Assembly: GCA_937890875.1 (NCBI GenBank)
Contig: CALAEB010000241.1
Location: 1-16,042, forward strand
Source: an uncultured Anaerolineaceae bacterium
GTDB lineage: Bacteria; Chloroflexota; Anaerolineae; Anaerolineales; Anaerolineaceae
Direction: 5' to 3'
Length of the DNA stretch: 16,042 nucleotides
The notes under the pieces are model-generated. The model was not told the DNA's origin. It made no database searches and was given only the letters and a program-made list of their open reading frames with translations. Below, piece after piece: positions 7,273 through 14,824 of the stretch; the stretch's first letter is position 1; every line of letters starts with the position of its first letter. The translations under genes and the position numbers were made by a program.

Positions 7273-8351
7273 ATGAGGAACCGTCGATAGGATCCTCCGC
7301 TAAAATCCAAAAAGGAAAAGTGATTGATGGCATTCAGAAAGCTGGAGTGGACAGGCCGATTGGGATCGCTTATATTCCCTATAAAACCACAACCGGCACT
7401 TTTGAACGGTGCGCAACCGACGCTTATTTTTATCTTCTGCTTGTAAACGAATCCGCACAAGACGCATCCATCACACTGCCCCAAAGAGCAAAAATTAACT
7501 CCCGAAATTACTACATTGAAGAAGAGAGCTACCTTTGCAAAGACGTGCCCGTCGCTCTCTGGGAACCACAGCATTATGCGAACGCCAACGGAGGTGAGGC
7601 CTGCGTAACAGAAAACAATATGCTGGCATTACCCAAACAAAGTGCCATCTCAGTCCGCGGTAAAATCGTTAATATAGCCCACAGCCTGACACAGGAAAGC
7701 GGGCAGGGTGAACTGATCGGTGATCTGCCAGTTTCAATGGATGTGCAAATCAACAACAAATGCAAAACAGCGCTTGGGAATCTGTTTGAAGAAGGGGATA
7801 TCTGCGGATCGTTGCAATTCCCGGAAATAATGAATGGAAATTGGGTTGAAGGCGGTTACTTCATCGATCCTACCGGGCAGGAAGTCTGTTCCATGAATTA
7901 TTTCTTCATTGTGGAAAACCCGGACCTCAAGCATACAAATGTCGTAGAACTGCCCCGCTGGATTCAACTGAACAATTCCCGCTGGAATATCAGTTGCACT
8001 TATTTATCGGAGGACTGCGACATTTCAGGTTTCCATCATTATGCCTGGGCTGTAATTTCTGATAACACGAAATTCCGGAGCCTGAATTACCTATTCTGTG
8101 ATCGAGACCGTCCAGCCCGCGATCTTTGCTATGAAGAGAATGGATTGTGGTGGCTGCGGATCCCACCGCAGACAAAAATCGCAGTTCGCGGAATGGTCAA
8201 TGATATCTGTGATAAAGATCATGTATTGAAATACCCGCTTTCCCAAAACACCGTATATGCCGGTTTGGAAATTAGCGATGGCGGCAGCAACAAATGGTGG
8301 GTAGATGGTATCATTACAGGGGTGGAACGTTCAGTTTCCGGACAGGATTAA
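7212..8351 (+). CDS. Exported or anchored protein with two copies of an unrecognised domain
   Basis: I do not recognise the family. The frame opens after TAA 7197-7199, and GTG 7212 is the first usual start, giving 379 residues. Residues 3-20 are strongly hydrophobic and end in SISAV, so they act as a signal peptide or anchor. The start is doubtful: AGGA is only two bases upstream and there is no basic N-terminal region, while the preceding frame supplies both. The mature part repeats itself. Residues 71-102 (AYFYLLLVNE, then ITLP and NSRNYYI) align without gaps to 229-260 (NYFFIVENPD, then VELP and NNSRWNI), and SAISVRGKIVN (144-154) matches TKIAVRGMVND (321-331). Both copies are rich in Trp, Tyr and Cys, consistent with a beta-rich extracytoplasmic fold. 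The VanZ-like gene follows after three bases. Confidence 0.75.
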   Translation: MSVIFVTCCLLFSFISISAVNEEPSIGSSAKIQKGKVIDGIQKAGVDRPIGIAYIPYKTTTGTFERCATDAYFYLLLVNESAQDASITLPQRAKINSRNYYIEEESYLCKDVPVALWEPQHYANANGGEACVTENNMLALPKQSAISVRGKIVNIAHSLTQESGQGELIGDLPVSMDVQINNKCKTALGNLFEEGDICGSLQFPEIMNGNWVEGGYFIDPTGQEVCSMNYFFIVENPDLKHTNVVELPRWIQLNNSRWNISCTYLSEDCDISGFHHYAWAVISDNTKFRSLNYLFCDRDRPARDLCYEENGLWWLRIPPQTKIAVRGMVNDICDKDHVLKYPLSQNTVYAGLEISDGGSNKWWVDGIITGVERSVSGQD

Positions 8352-8354
8352 GAA

Positions 8355-8825
8355 TTGAAAAATTTTCTTTCGTGCTGGCTGCCTTTTTTCCTTTGTTTGA
8401 TCCTCATCTTTTTTATCTCAAGAATCCACAATCCCTATCGTCGTTTTTACTCAATCGTTCATAGCATCTCGCAAATGGACAAATTTGAATCTGGTTTTGC
8501 TCGCGTCCTGACAGAGGAATCCAACGATAAGAACAGTTGGATCGGGATCGTCGCCCATGCCATCGAATATACACTGCTGGGATTGACCGCCGGACGAGCA
8601 ATGATCTGGAAACAACCGTCCAACTTCAGGCTGATTATAATCGTCTTCAGTTTATGCTGCCTTTATGCGCTTTCCGATGAAATCCACCAGATTTTTGTCC
8701 CTGGACGCATCTTCCAGATACAGGACCTGTTTTCTGACGCCACAGGAATAATCCTCGGGTTGTCGATCTATAGTTTCATTCAGAGCAGGAAACGAAACCA
8801 TTTACTGCGAGTAAACGCTGAATAA
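8355..8825 (+). CDS. VanZ-like family membrane protein
   Basis: The 156-residue protein has about four hydrophobic segments: residues 6-22, a stretch around HAIEYTLLGLTAGRA, one before ALSDEIHQIFVPGR, and one in the C-terminal part. The motifs HAIEY, SDEIHQIFVPGR and QDLFSDATGIILG are the conserved core of the VanZ-like family (PF04892). VanZ gives low teicoplanin resistance in enterococci by an unclear mechanism, and most relatives have no known role; resistance should not be assumed here. The start is TTG 8355, three bases after the preceding stop, with AGGA (8344-8347) seven bases upstream. The gene is therefore probably translated with the duplicated-domain gene and may act with it at the cell envelope. 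A strong terminator follows. Confidence 0.86.
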   Translation: MKNFLSCWLPFFLCLILIFFISRIHNPYRRFYSIVHSISQMDKFESGFARVLTEESNDKNSWIGIVAHAIEYTLLGLTAGRAMIWKQPSNFRLIIIVFSLCCLYALSDEIHQIFVPGRIFQIQDLFSDATGIILGLSIYSFIQSRKRNHLLRVNAE

Positions 8826-8900
8826 TGCCGCGGCAGCCCCAAATAAACGAACATTAGATAACGCCATATGTTTCCGAAATTGATCCAATCATTAAGGATC

Positions 8901-8930
8901 AAAAAAGGCCGGTTTGGTCCGGCCTTTTTT
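8901..8930. terminator. Strong bidirectional intrinsic terminator
   Basis: AAAAAAGGCCGG (8901-8912) pairs perfectly with CCGGCCTTTTTT (8919-8930) around a six-base TTTGGT loop. The A/T tracts on both sides give a U-run in either direction. It lies between the convergent VanZ-like gene (+) and dehydrogenase gene (-) and should stop both transcripts. Confidence 0.93.
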
Positions 8931-8963
8931 GTTTAACGGGAAATAATGTTTCATTTTCTGAAA

Positions 8964-9998
8964 TTATCCGGTATAGTCCACTACAACCGGAGTTCGTGTT
9001 TTGGCGGATTCCATGATTGCCAGAATCGCCAGGGATGTGTTTGCAGCATCATACACAGAAACAGGAAATTCGTCACCGGAAAGCATACAATCAACAAATC
9101 CACGAATGCTTTCAAATGCGAATCCTTTCGGATAACCAAAAATAGAACTCTGAACCAAAATATCCGGGACAGAAACTTTGCTATCGGTATATTGCTGAAT
9201 CAGGTTGTGATTACTGGCATCAAGGCTGATCATCCCCTTGGTCCCTAAAACATTAAATTTAATATCATTCACGCAAGGATTGGCATTCGGTGTGATCCAG
9301 CCATTTTCCATCTGAGCGATTCCGCCATTTCGAAATTCAATGGTAGTTAAATATTCATCCACCGTATCAACGCCCAAACCTTTTAAAATGCCCTCACGAC
9401 TTACTGAAAAGACGCGTTTTACTTCATCATTAAAAAACCAGCGAAGCGTATCCAGACTATGACTCCCCAAAAACCACAGGATCGAAGATTGCGCAGCCCA
9501 TGGCAGCATGTCAGTCGCAACCCATTTGATATCATTTAATCGTATATACGCGCTGTAAACCTCGCCCAGTTCCCCTCGTTCAACCGCCTGATGGGCAACA
9601 TGAAAAGGAGGGCTCCATCGATTATGCAAGTCAACCATGACCCTAATATTATTCATCTCAAAAGCATCCAGCATACGAAAAACATCCTCTCGAGTAGTTG
9701 CCAGCGGCTTTTCAATAAGGATGTTTTTTTTATGGTTTGCCGCAGCTATTGATATCTCCGCATGAGCAAAGTCCGGGGTAACAATGGCCACCGCATCGCA
9801 GCCAGATTTTTTGAACATCTCGGTATAGTCCGAGTAAACTTGGTCGATACCGATTTTGTCGGCAACAGCCCTCGCTTTACGATAATCCATATCACAAATT
9901 GCAACAATATCTGTAAAAGGGTGCGCGTGGTATATTTTTGCATGATTTTCGCCCCAGATTCCTGCACCTACGATAGCCATTTTTAATTTTGTATTCAT
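8964..9998 (-). CDS. Gfo/Idh/MocA-family NAD(P)-dependent oxidoreductase
   Basis: The 344-residue protein starts with a Rossmann fold: MAIVGAGIWGENHAKIY at 7-23 contains GxGxxG, and CDMDYRKARA (35-44) lies at the end of the second strand. The catalytic-lysine motif EKP is at 96-98, in NILIEKPLATT. HNRWSPPFH (125-133) and SHSLDTLRWFF (179-189) match the substrate-domain His/Asp region. The C-terminal half is the usual alpha/beta substrate domain. Family members oxidise or reduce cyclic polyols and sugars such as inositol, glucose derivatives or amino sugars. Downstream of a sugar importer on the same strand, it probably performs the first cytoplasmic step on the imported compound, whose identity is unknown. 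The start has a weak AGGGAAG upstream. A 197-base gap separates it from the permease, so it may also have its own promoter. Confidence 0.92.
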   Translation of the reverse strand: MNTKLKMAIVGAGIWGENHAKIYHAHPFTDIVAICDMDYRKARAVADKIGIDQVYSDYTEMFKKSGCDAVAIVTPDFAHAEISIAAANHKKNILIEKPLATTREDVFRMLDAFEMNNIRVMVDLHNRWSPPFHVAHQAVERGELGEVYSAYIRLNDIKWVATDMLPWAAQSSILWFLGSHSLDTLRWFFNDEVKRVFSVSREGILKGLGVDTVDEYLTTIEFRNGGIAQMENGWITPNANPCVNDIKFNVLGTKGMISLDASNHNLIQQYTDSKVSVPDILVQSSIFGYPKGFAFESIRGFVDCMLSGDEFPVSVYDAANTSLAILAIMESAKTRTPVVVDYTG

Positions 9999-10195
9999 TT
10001 TTCTTCCCTGTTTAGCAAAAAATATAAACCTGTTCCTTTGCAGCCAATCGAATTACAAAACCCCGTTAATAGAACAACAAATTTATTCCCCTGATTTTCC
10101 TCCAAAAGAAAATGGGAGATCCAAAGAACCTTCTTAAACTCAAATTGCTGTTTTTTATCATAATTTGAACGAAATCGAACAACCGTAAATCACAG
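9999..10195 (-). other. Intergenic gap between permease and dehydrogenase
   Basis: These 197 AT-rich bases hold no gene and no strong hairpin. A six-base-pair stem (ATTTTC with GAAAAT, near 10099-10118) is too weak to call a terminator. The gap may contain a promoter for the dehydrogenase gene, but no clear pair of boxes was found. Confidence 0.4.
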
Positions 10196-11038
10196 TTATC
10201 CTTTCACCGATCCAAAAGTGAGACCGCGAATCATATATTTCTGCACACTGATCGCAAAAAACAGCACCGGCAAAACTGCCATCACACCAGTTGCAGCCAT
10301 TTCTCCCCATTTCACTCCGGAAATCGACAGATACATCATGACGGAAGTTGGGACCGTCTTCGCATTGATACTGGTCAGAAAATTCGCAAAAACAAATTCA
10401 TTCCATGAATTGATCATACAAAAGATTGCAGTTGCAACCATTCCTGGCAAGACTAACGGCAACACAATTTTTCTTAGGGTCTGAAACCTTGTACAACCGT
10501 CTACAAAAGCGGCTTCCTCCAATTCAATCGGAAGATCTTCAATAAACCCTCTCATCATCCAAATTGTGAACGGCATATTAAAAGTTGTATAGCATATGAC
10601 TAACAATAACTGAGTATCAAGGAGCTTAAAAAGAGCTCCCATTAAAAAATACGGAATCACAACAGCCATGGCGGGCAAAAATCTTTGGCTCAATATCCAG
10701 AAGGCCCTATCCTCGCGTTTTTTCCAGTTATATCGGGCAAATCCATATGCCGCGACAGAACCCAATAATAATGAAATGACCGTTGTAAAGAACGCAACGA
10801 TAACGCTGTTTTTAAAATAAGCAAAAATCTGGTTTTCTTTGATGACAGTTTGATAATTAATAAACGAGATTGGCGCAAAAATTTTCCCAGGGGTTAAAAT
10901 ATCGACTCGATTTCTCAGGCTTACTAATATCATCCAGAGGAACGGGAAAAGTATGATGAAACAAATTAAAAAGATTAAGCAGCCCTTGAATATCCTGACT
11001 AGCGGGTTTTTCTGTCTTCTTCCTGTTTTCACAATCAC
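10196..11038 (-). CDS. Carbohydrate ABC transporter permease (MalG-type)
   Basis: The 280-residue inner-membrane protein has about six hydrophobic segments and the binding-protein-dependent permease signature EEAAFVDGCTRFQTLRKIVL then PLVLPG (the EAA---G loop, about 178-201), which docks onto the ATPase. The opening (basic tail, ILFPFLWMILVSLR) and ending (QKYMIRGLTFGSVKG) are typical of the second permease of CUT1-type sugar importers. The start is GTG 11038, overlapping the upstream permease stop as GTGA; another GTG six bases later is better spaced from AAAGGA, so the true start may be residue 3. It forms a heterodimeric channel with the preceding permease. No ATP-binding subunit is encoded in the window. 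Confidence 0.93.
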   Translation of the reverse strand: MIVKTGRRQKNPLVRIFKGCLIFLICFIILFPFLWMILVSLRNRVDILTPGKIFAPISFINYQTVIKENQIFAYFKNSVIVAFFTTVISLLLGSVAAYGFARYNWKKREDRAFWILSQRFLPAMAVVIPYFLMGALFKLLDTQLLLVICYTTFNMPFTIWMMRGFIEDLPIELEEAAFVDGCTRFQTLRKIVLPLVLPGMVATAIFCMINSWNEFVFANFLTSINAKTVPTSVMMYLSISGVKWGEMAATGVMAVLPVLFFAISVQKYMIRGLTFGSVKG

Positions 11039-11928
11039 ACTTCCTTTCTTTGTTGTCGGATAAGTAAGTTGCTGATTATCGTAACAATGGCCAACAAGAC
11101 CAATGCTGTGGCTGCCGCTCTTCCGATCAAACCATTCTGCGCGTTCGCGAGACGGAAAATATGCAGACTTAAAAATTCAGTTGCATTTCCAGGTCCTCCC
11201 TGCGTCAAGACAAAAGCTGTATCAAATAGTTTTAGAGCGTCAATAGCTCTCAACAAGATTGTTAAATAGATCAGTTTTCTCATCATCGGTATGGTGATGA
11301 AAAAAAGAATCTGGAGTTTATTTGCGCCATCCATTTCCGCAGATTCATAAGGATCGACCGGCATCGAACGAAGACCAGCATATATGATCAAAGTTACGAA
11401 CGGGGTGAATTGCCAGATATCAACGATCAAAATTGACCAAAAGGCCATATCCTTGGAAAGCCAGATGATTTTTAAATTGAACAACTTCTGAGTAATTTCA
11501 TTAATGACCCCATATTCCGCATTTAACATCAATTTCCACATTTGGGCAGCGATTGACGGAGTCATCGCAAGCGGAATGATCATAATACCAATGACTAACG
11601 GCTTTAATTTAAACTCAGAAGAATTCAACAGCATCGCAATTAAAAATCCTAAAATCAGTTCAATACAGGTTGCAAGAACCATAAATAACAAACTTATCCA
11701 TACCGAATGCCAAAAATCCGGATCGGCGCCGGAAAACAAACGGACAAAATTTTTGATACCGACAAATTTCGCTCTGCCGAATTTCCATCCCAATTGATAG
11801 TTTGTAAGACTAATTAAGACCAAAAATACCGTGGAGACAATGGACAGGAAAGCCATTGTGACCATTGCCGGTGAGATATATTTTATATGTTGATTTTTGT
11901 GAAAATAAAGCCTTATTTTTTGCAACAT
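11035..11928 (-). CDS. Carbohydrate ABC transporter permease (MalF-type)
   Basis: The 297-residue protein has about six membrane spans and the EAA-loop signature YESAEMDGANKLQILFFITI then PMM. QGGPGNATEFLSLHIFR near the C-terminus is characteristic of the first permease of CUT1 sugar importers. The start is uncertain. ATG 11928 has AGG about eleven bases upstream, while a longer form from TTG 11967 adds 13 residues but has no visible ribosome site. The gene comes after the solute-binding-protein gene and its stem-loop terminator, and overlaps the next permease by four bases. The two permeases form the translocation path for the sugar delivered by the binding protein. Confidence 0.92.
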   Translation of the reverse strand: MLQKIRLYFHKNQHIKYISPAMVTMAFLSIVSTVFLVLISLTNYQLGWKFGRAKFVGIKNFVRLFSGADPDFWHSVWISLLFMVLATCIELILGFLIAMLLNSSEFKLKPLVIGIMIIPLAMTPSIAAQMWKLMLNAEYGVINEITQKLFNLKIIWLSKDMAFWSILIVDIWQFTPFVTLIIYAGLRSMPVDPYESAEMDGANKLQILFFITIPMMRKLIYLTILLRAIDALKLFDTAFVLTQGGPGNATEFLSLHIFRLANAQNGLIGRAAATALVLLAIVTIISNLLIRQQRKEV

Positions 11929-12010
11929 GGAATTATAAACCTGACGATAGGATTTTTTATAGAACAATATAGGCTGGATTGAGAAGAATCATTTCCCGGG
12001 ATTCGTTAGG

Positions 12011-12048
12011 AAAAAGTATCTGCCGCTATTATTTGGCAGATACTTTTT
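12011..12048 (-). terminator. Stem-loop terminator between binding-protein and permease genes
   Basis: AAAAAGTATCTGCC (12011-12024) and GGCAGATACTTTTT (12035-12048) form a perfect 14-bp stem with a ten-base loop, ending in a run of five U on the minus strand. It begins 22 bases after the binding-protein stop codon. Such elements commonly stop most transcripts or protect the upstream mRNA end, so the binding protein is made in excess over the membrane parts. Confidence 0.85.
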
Positions 12049-12069
12049 CTCTGCAATGAATTTTGCTTT

Positions 12070-13410
12070 TTATCCGATCAAATCTTCAGCGTCTGTTTGT
12101 ATCTTGTCACATGCCTCTTCAACACTGATATTCCCGGCCAATACTGAGCTGCCATAGCTGCCGGCAATATCCAGCAGTTGATTGATCTGATCATGCTGCG
12201 GAATCCAGGAAAGTCCTTTTTCAACTAAACCATTTGCTGCGATCAAAGCCTCTTTTTGTGCTCCGAAAGATGGGTTCAAAGCAGCTAATTCCTCATTTTC
12301 AAAGACAGAATCACGTGTTGCCACCCCGCCTGCTTTAACATAATCAACTGACTTTTCTTTACTGGCCATAAACGCGATAAACGCCCATGCTTCCTGTTGA
12401 TTCCTGGATGTAGTTGGAATTCCAAGATTCCAGCCGGCCAAGGCTGCCCCATCCCCGGCAGGACCGGTCGGGGTCGGAACAAACGCAACTTTATCCGCCA
12501 CCGTCGAGGAGTTTGGATCCGTGATCTGATTTGCCAATGCGGTAGCATCCAACCACATCGCTGTCTTTCCGGCAAGGAAAGCTCCGAGAGCTTCTTCATG
12601 AGTGTAAGTCCCTACATCCGGAGGAGCATTTTTCAACAAATCGACAAAAAATTGCAATGAATCTACAGTTTCAGGAGTAGTGGCAGTAATGATTTCATTG
12701 TCAGTACCAATCGTAGATTGATCAATAAAACCGCCGCCAAAATTGTACATTAAGCTCATCCAGCCGGAAGCAAAGTGGATACCGCGCTGAGCACGCATGG
12801 AAACACCGTAGAGATCGGCCTCTTTTCCGTTGAAAAATTGCGCCAACGCAAGAAATTCATCCATTGTCTTCGGCGGTTCTTTCTCATATTTCTCAAACAG
12901 ATCTGTTCGATAAGCCACGAAACGGGTCTCGCCGGCGGTCGGAATACCATAATTAACGCCGTTTGCCCCAGCAATACCATTACGGTAAGCCGGCATAATA
13001 TCTTCATAATCAAACCATGAAGGAGTAATAGATTCGTCGCTAACGAAAGTTTCAACGGGAACCAAAACGTCTTTCGAAGCATATTCACTCATCCAGAAAG
13101 CATCGACCATGAAAACATCATAAGAACCAGCCCCTTGAATATCCAAAAGCTGCTTATTTTTCAGATTGGTTTCTTCGACAATATCCCAAACAACATTAAT
13201 TCCGGTAAGATCGGTAAATTCCGTTACCATTGTCTTAAAAGCTTCAGTGGAAGGATGTGCCGCCATAGCAACGGTAATTTCTTTTCCATCTGATTGCGCT
13301 TTTACTGTTTCACCCCATTTTTCCAGAGATGAAAGATCCTGTGCTGCGGCAGGGATTACAACAGCAAGACAAAGCAGGATAGAGGCAACTAACAACAAAT
13401 TTCTTCTCAT
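12070..13410 (-). CDS. Extracellular sugar-binding protein of ABC importer (family 1 solute-binding protein)
   Basis: The 446-residue protein begins with a Sec signal peptide, MRRNLLLVASILLCLAVVIP then AAAQ, with likely cleavage after AAA near residue 23. Cys14 follows Leu rather than Gly/Ala/Ser, so it is not a lipobox and the protein is probably soluble in the periplasm. The mature part fits the SBP_bac_1 family: EITVAMAAHPSTEAFKTMV early on, then SYDVFMVDAFWMSEYASKDV, GIPTAGETRFVAYRTDLFEK, and LAGWNLGIPTTSRNQQEAWA late. ATG 13410 is chosen because AGGAG lies five bases upstream and the signal peptide begins there; the frame extends 29 codons further up but without a ribosome site. The ligand is probably a sugar or oligosaccharide, not identifiable from sequence. 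Confidence 0.93.
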   Translation of the reverse strand: MRRNLLLVASILLCLAVVIPAAAQDLSSLEKWGETVKAQSDGKEITVAMAAHPSTEAFKTMVTEFTDLTGINVVWDIVEETNLKNKQLLDIQGAGSYDVFMVDAFWMSEYASKDVLVPVETFVSDESITPSWFDYEDIMPAYRNGIAGANGVNYGIPTAGETRFVAYRTDLFEKYEKEPPKTMDEFLALAQFFNGKEADLYGVSMRAQRGIHFASGWMSLMYNFGGGFIDQSTIGTDNEIITATTPETVDSLQFFVDLLKNAPPDVGTYTHEEALGAFLAGKTAMWLDATALANQITDPNSSTVADKVAFVPTPTGPAGDGAALAGWNLGIPTTSRNQQEAWAFIAFMASKEKSVDYVKAGGVATRDSVFENEELAALNPSFGAQKEALIAANGLVEKGLSWIPQHDQINQLLDIAGSYGSSVLAGNISVEEACDKIQTDAEDLIG

Positions 13411-13635
13411 TTTTTCTCCTTTATATTTTCTACGGCAACTTATAAAGAACAAAGTAACAACACGGTTTCTTTGACCGGAATCGCCAACATTGTTCAATTT
13501 ATTAACAGATACCCGATTTATGCTATAGATCTATAATAATATTTTTGATGGATTATGTATTTGTTTAAAATTAGTTGATAGTTGCACAAAATTCCACAAC
13601 TTTTTGATTTCCTTTTAAATCTTCCCCGGATAGAA
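13411..13635 (-). promoter_or_regulatory. Regulatory gap upstream of the sugar-importer genes
   Basis: This 225-base AT-rich gap between the AraC-type regulator and binding-protein genes should contain the importer promoter. I could not fix the -10 and -35 boxes. AGGAG (13416-13420) is the ribosome site. Read on the minus strand, TTGTG occurs twice at a ten-base period (13585-13599), directly followed by CAACTA twice at a seven-base period (13573-13585). Confidence 0.5.
13573..13599 (-). promoter_or_regulatory. Candidate binding site for the AraC-type regulator
   Basis: The minus strand carries two direct repeats back to back: TTGTG-N5-TTGTG, whose ten-base period is one helical turn as expected for the two helix-turn-helix motifs of an AraC protein, then CAACTA-T-CAACTA. 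The site lies about 165-190 bases before the binding-protein start. That it is an operator is inference. Confidence 0.3.
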
Positions 13636-14535
13636 TCACAGCAAAGCACGCGCTTTTACAGATTTTGCATATTCCGAGGGTGACATATGCGTAATTTGTT
13701 TAAAAATTCGAGAAAAATAATGAATTGATCCAAAGTGCAAGAGGTTAGCGATCTGCGTAAAATTATACTGTTCTTCACTGATCAGCCGTTTCGCTTCATC
13801 AACGCGGAGCAGATTATAGTATCCCATAACGCCATATCCAATTGTCTTCTTAAAGATTTTTTCGACATAGCTTTTGGAAAGAGACATTTTTTCACAGACC
13901 ATACTCAGATTAATGTTCGTATATAAATTCTTCTTCAACAGGTTAACAATTTCATTGGCCAGTAATTGATCATTATTTTTTAATGAACTATTCTTTGTAA
14001 AATTCGATTGAAGGTCATTTTCTCTATTGTTCCGGATGACGCTGATCAAAAGAGACTCGAGTAATATTTTCACCATCTGTTCACTTCCAAAATCAGCATC
14101 GATCCGGCGGATGAGTTTTGTCTGATCCATAATATCCAAGGCACCATCAAACGCTTTTTTCCCTTCTGTCAAGATTTGTGTAATCAGATCACGTTCATTC
14201 TTTTTTAGAGTTACTCTGCGGTTATTGAAAAAATCGATATCCGGGCTACGGCTTTCATAAGTAATAATAAAAGAGCTCGCAAAATCGCCATGGGAAACCA
14301 CATTATGCTTTTCGTTGGGTTTATGAAATATCGCTTCTCCCTGACTCAGAGTAAAGACTTGTTCTCCGGCCAGAACGTCGATCGATCCACAATCAGCATA
14401 TACCATTTCCCAAAAATCATGGCTTTCACATTGACCAAAAAATTTTTTGACATAATCAAAATAATGTAAAGTAATAATATTATCAATAAGAAGAACTTCT
14501 CTTAATATCGTCCTGGTAAATTGTTTTACGATCAT
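13636..14535 (-). CDS. AraC-family transcriptional regulator with cupin-like sensor domain
   Basis: The 299-residue protein has an N-terminal cupin-like sensor domain (about 15-110; ESHDFWEMVY at 37-46, GEAIFHKPNEKHNVV at 66-80) and a C-terminal AraC DNA-binding domain. In the latter, helix-turn-helix 1 lies near 208-229 (NLSMVCEKMSLSKSYVEKIF) and helix-turn-helix 2 near 258-280 (NFTQIANLLHFGSIHYFSRI then FKQ), followed by the conserved MSPSEYAKS. The sensor presumably binds a sugar. Placed immediately upstream of the importer genes on the same strand, it is the likely activator of that system. The ATG start has AAAGG six bases upstream. A candidate promoter lies at 14593-14621. Confidence 0.93.
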   Translation of the reverse strand: MIVKQFTRTILREVLLIDNIITLHYFDYVKKFFGQCESHDFWEMVYADCGSIDVLAGEQVFTLSQGEAIFHKPNEKHNVVSHGDFASSFIITYESRSPDIDFFNNRRVTLKKNERDLITQILTEGKKAFDGALDIMDQTKLIRRIDADFGSEQMVKILLESLLISVIRNNRENDLQSNFTKNSSLKNNDQLLANEIVNLLKKNLYTNINLSMVCEKMSLSKSYVEKIFKKTIGYGVMGYYNLLRVDEAKRLISEEQYNFTQIANLLHFGSIHYFSRIFKQITHMSPSEYAKSVKARALL

Positions 14536-14592
14536 AGCAAGCCTTTATTTCTTTTGGAGCAAATAGTACAAATTGAGAAATGATATAAATAT

Positions 14593-14621
14593 TATATATG
14601 AATAAAAACACAAATTGACAA
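14593..14621 (-). promoter_or_regulatory. Candidate promoter for the AraC-type regulator
   Basis: On the minus strand TTGTCA (14621-14616) and TATATA (14598-14593) are separated by 17 bases, close to the sigma-70 consensus. An overlapping TATAAT (14596-14591) would give a 19-base spacer. The regulator's ATG follows about 58 bases after the -10 box. Confidence 0.45.
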
Positions 14622-14641
14622 TCGTGCATTGCCGCTGCAAA

Positions 14642-14779
14642 TTACCGGAAGAGGGAAAGCAGATCGTTGCCCCGTTTGATCAGCCCCTGCATAAAATCAG
14701 CGACCAGTGTGACGGAGCATTCGCTGTGGTTTGCTTGCTTTTTATTCGAAAGAACTTCCTTATCTTTCGGGTTCCTGTA
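14642..14779 (-). pseudogene. Possible C-terminal gene fragment
   Basis: This 45-codon minus-strand frame has no usable start and ends in TAA (14644-14642). It reads YRNPKDKEVLSNKKQANHSE then CSVTLVADFMQGLIKRGNDL then LSLFR. Its third codon positions are G/C-rich and its amino-acid pattern looks natural, unlike the AT-rich surroundings. It may be the tail of a gene cut off next to the MerR-type gene. I do not recognise the family. Confidence 0.3.
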
Positions 14780-14793
14780 TCAAATAAAAGCCC

Positions 14794-14824
14794 TTGACTC
14801 TCCCGCAGCGGGAGGATTTATACT
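14794..14824 (+). promoter_or_regulatory. MerR-type promoter with 19-bp spacer
   Basis: TTGACT (14794-14799) and TATACT (14819-14824) are near-consensus boxes separated by 19 bases, two longer than optimal. This is the hallmark of promoters activated by DNA distortion from MerR-family proteins. Transcription should begin near 14831, only about 17 bases before the regulator's ATG. Confidence 0.88.
14800..14814. promoter_or_regulatory. Palindromic operator for the MerR-type regulator
   Basis: CTCCCGC-A-GCGGGAG is a perfect seven-base-pair inverted repeat around one base and fills most of the promoter spacer. The position and the GC-rich CTCCC/GGGAG arms are those expected for a MerR/BmrR-like dimer. 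Its place at the regulator's own promoter indicates autoregulation. Confidence 0.85.

Noticed and set aside
8355..8825. Glycopeptide resistance function for the VanZ-like gene
   Set aside because: No vanA/B/H/X/Y/R/S homologues are present; most VanZ-like proteins are not resistance determinants.
12397..13474. Several plus-strand frames of 80-100 codons opposite the binding-protein gene
   Set aside because: They are antisense to a strongly supported gene and have no ribosome sites or recognisable motifs.
13411..13497. 29-codon N-terminal extension of the sugar-binding protein
   Set aside because: It would place the signal peptide internally and lacks a ribosome site, while AGGAG is ideally placed before ATG 13410.
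14615..14797. Plus-strand 60-codon frame before the MerR-type gene
   Set aside because: It runs into the MerR promoter and lacks a ribosome site; the minus-strand frame in the same place looks more coding-like, though also only a fragment.
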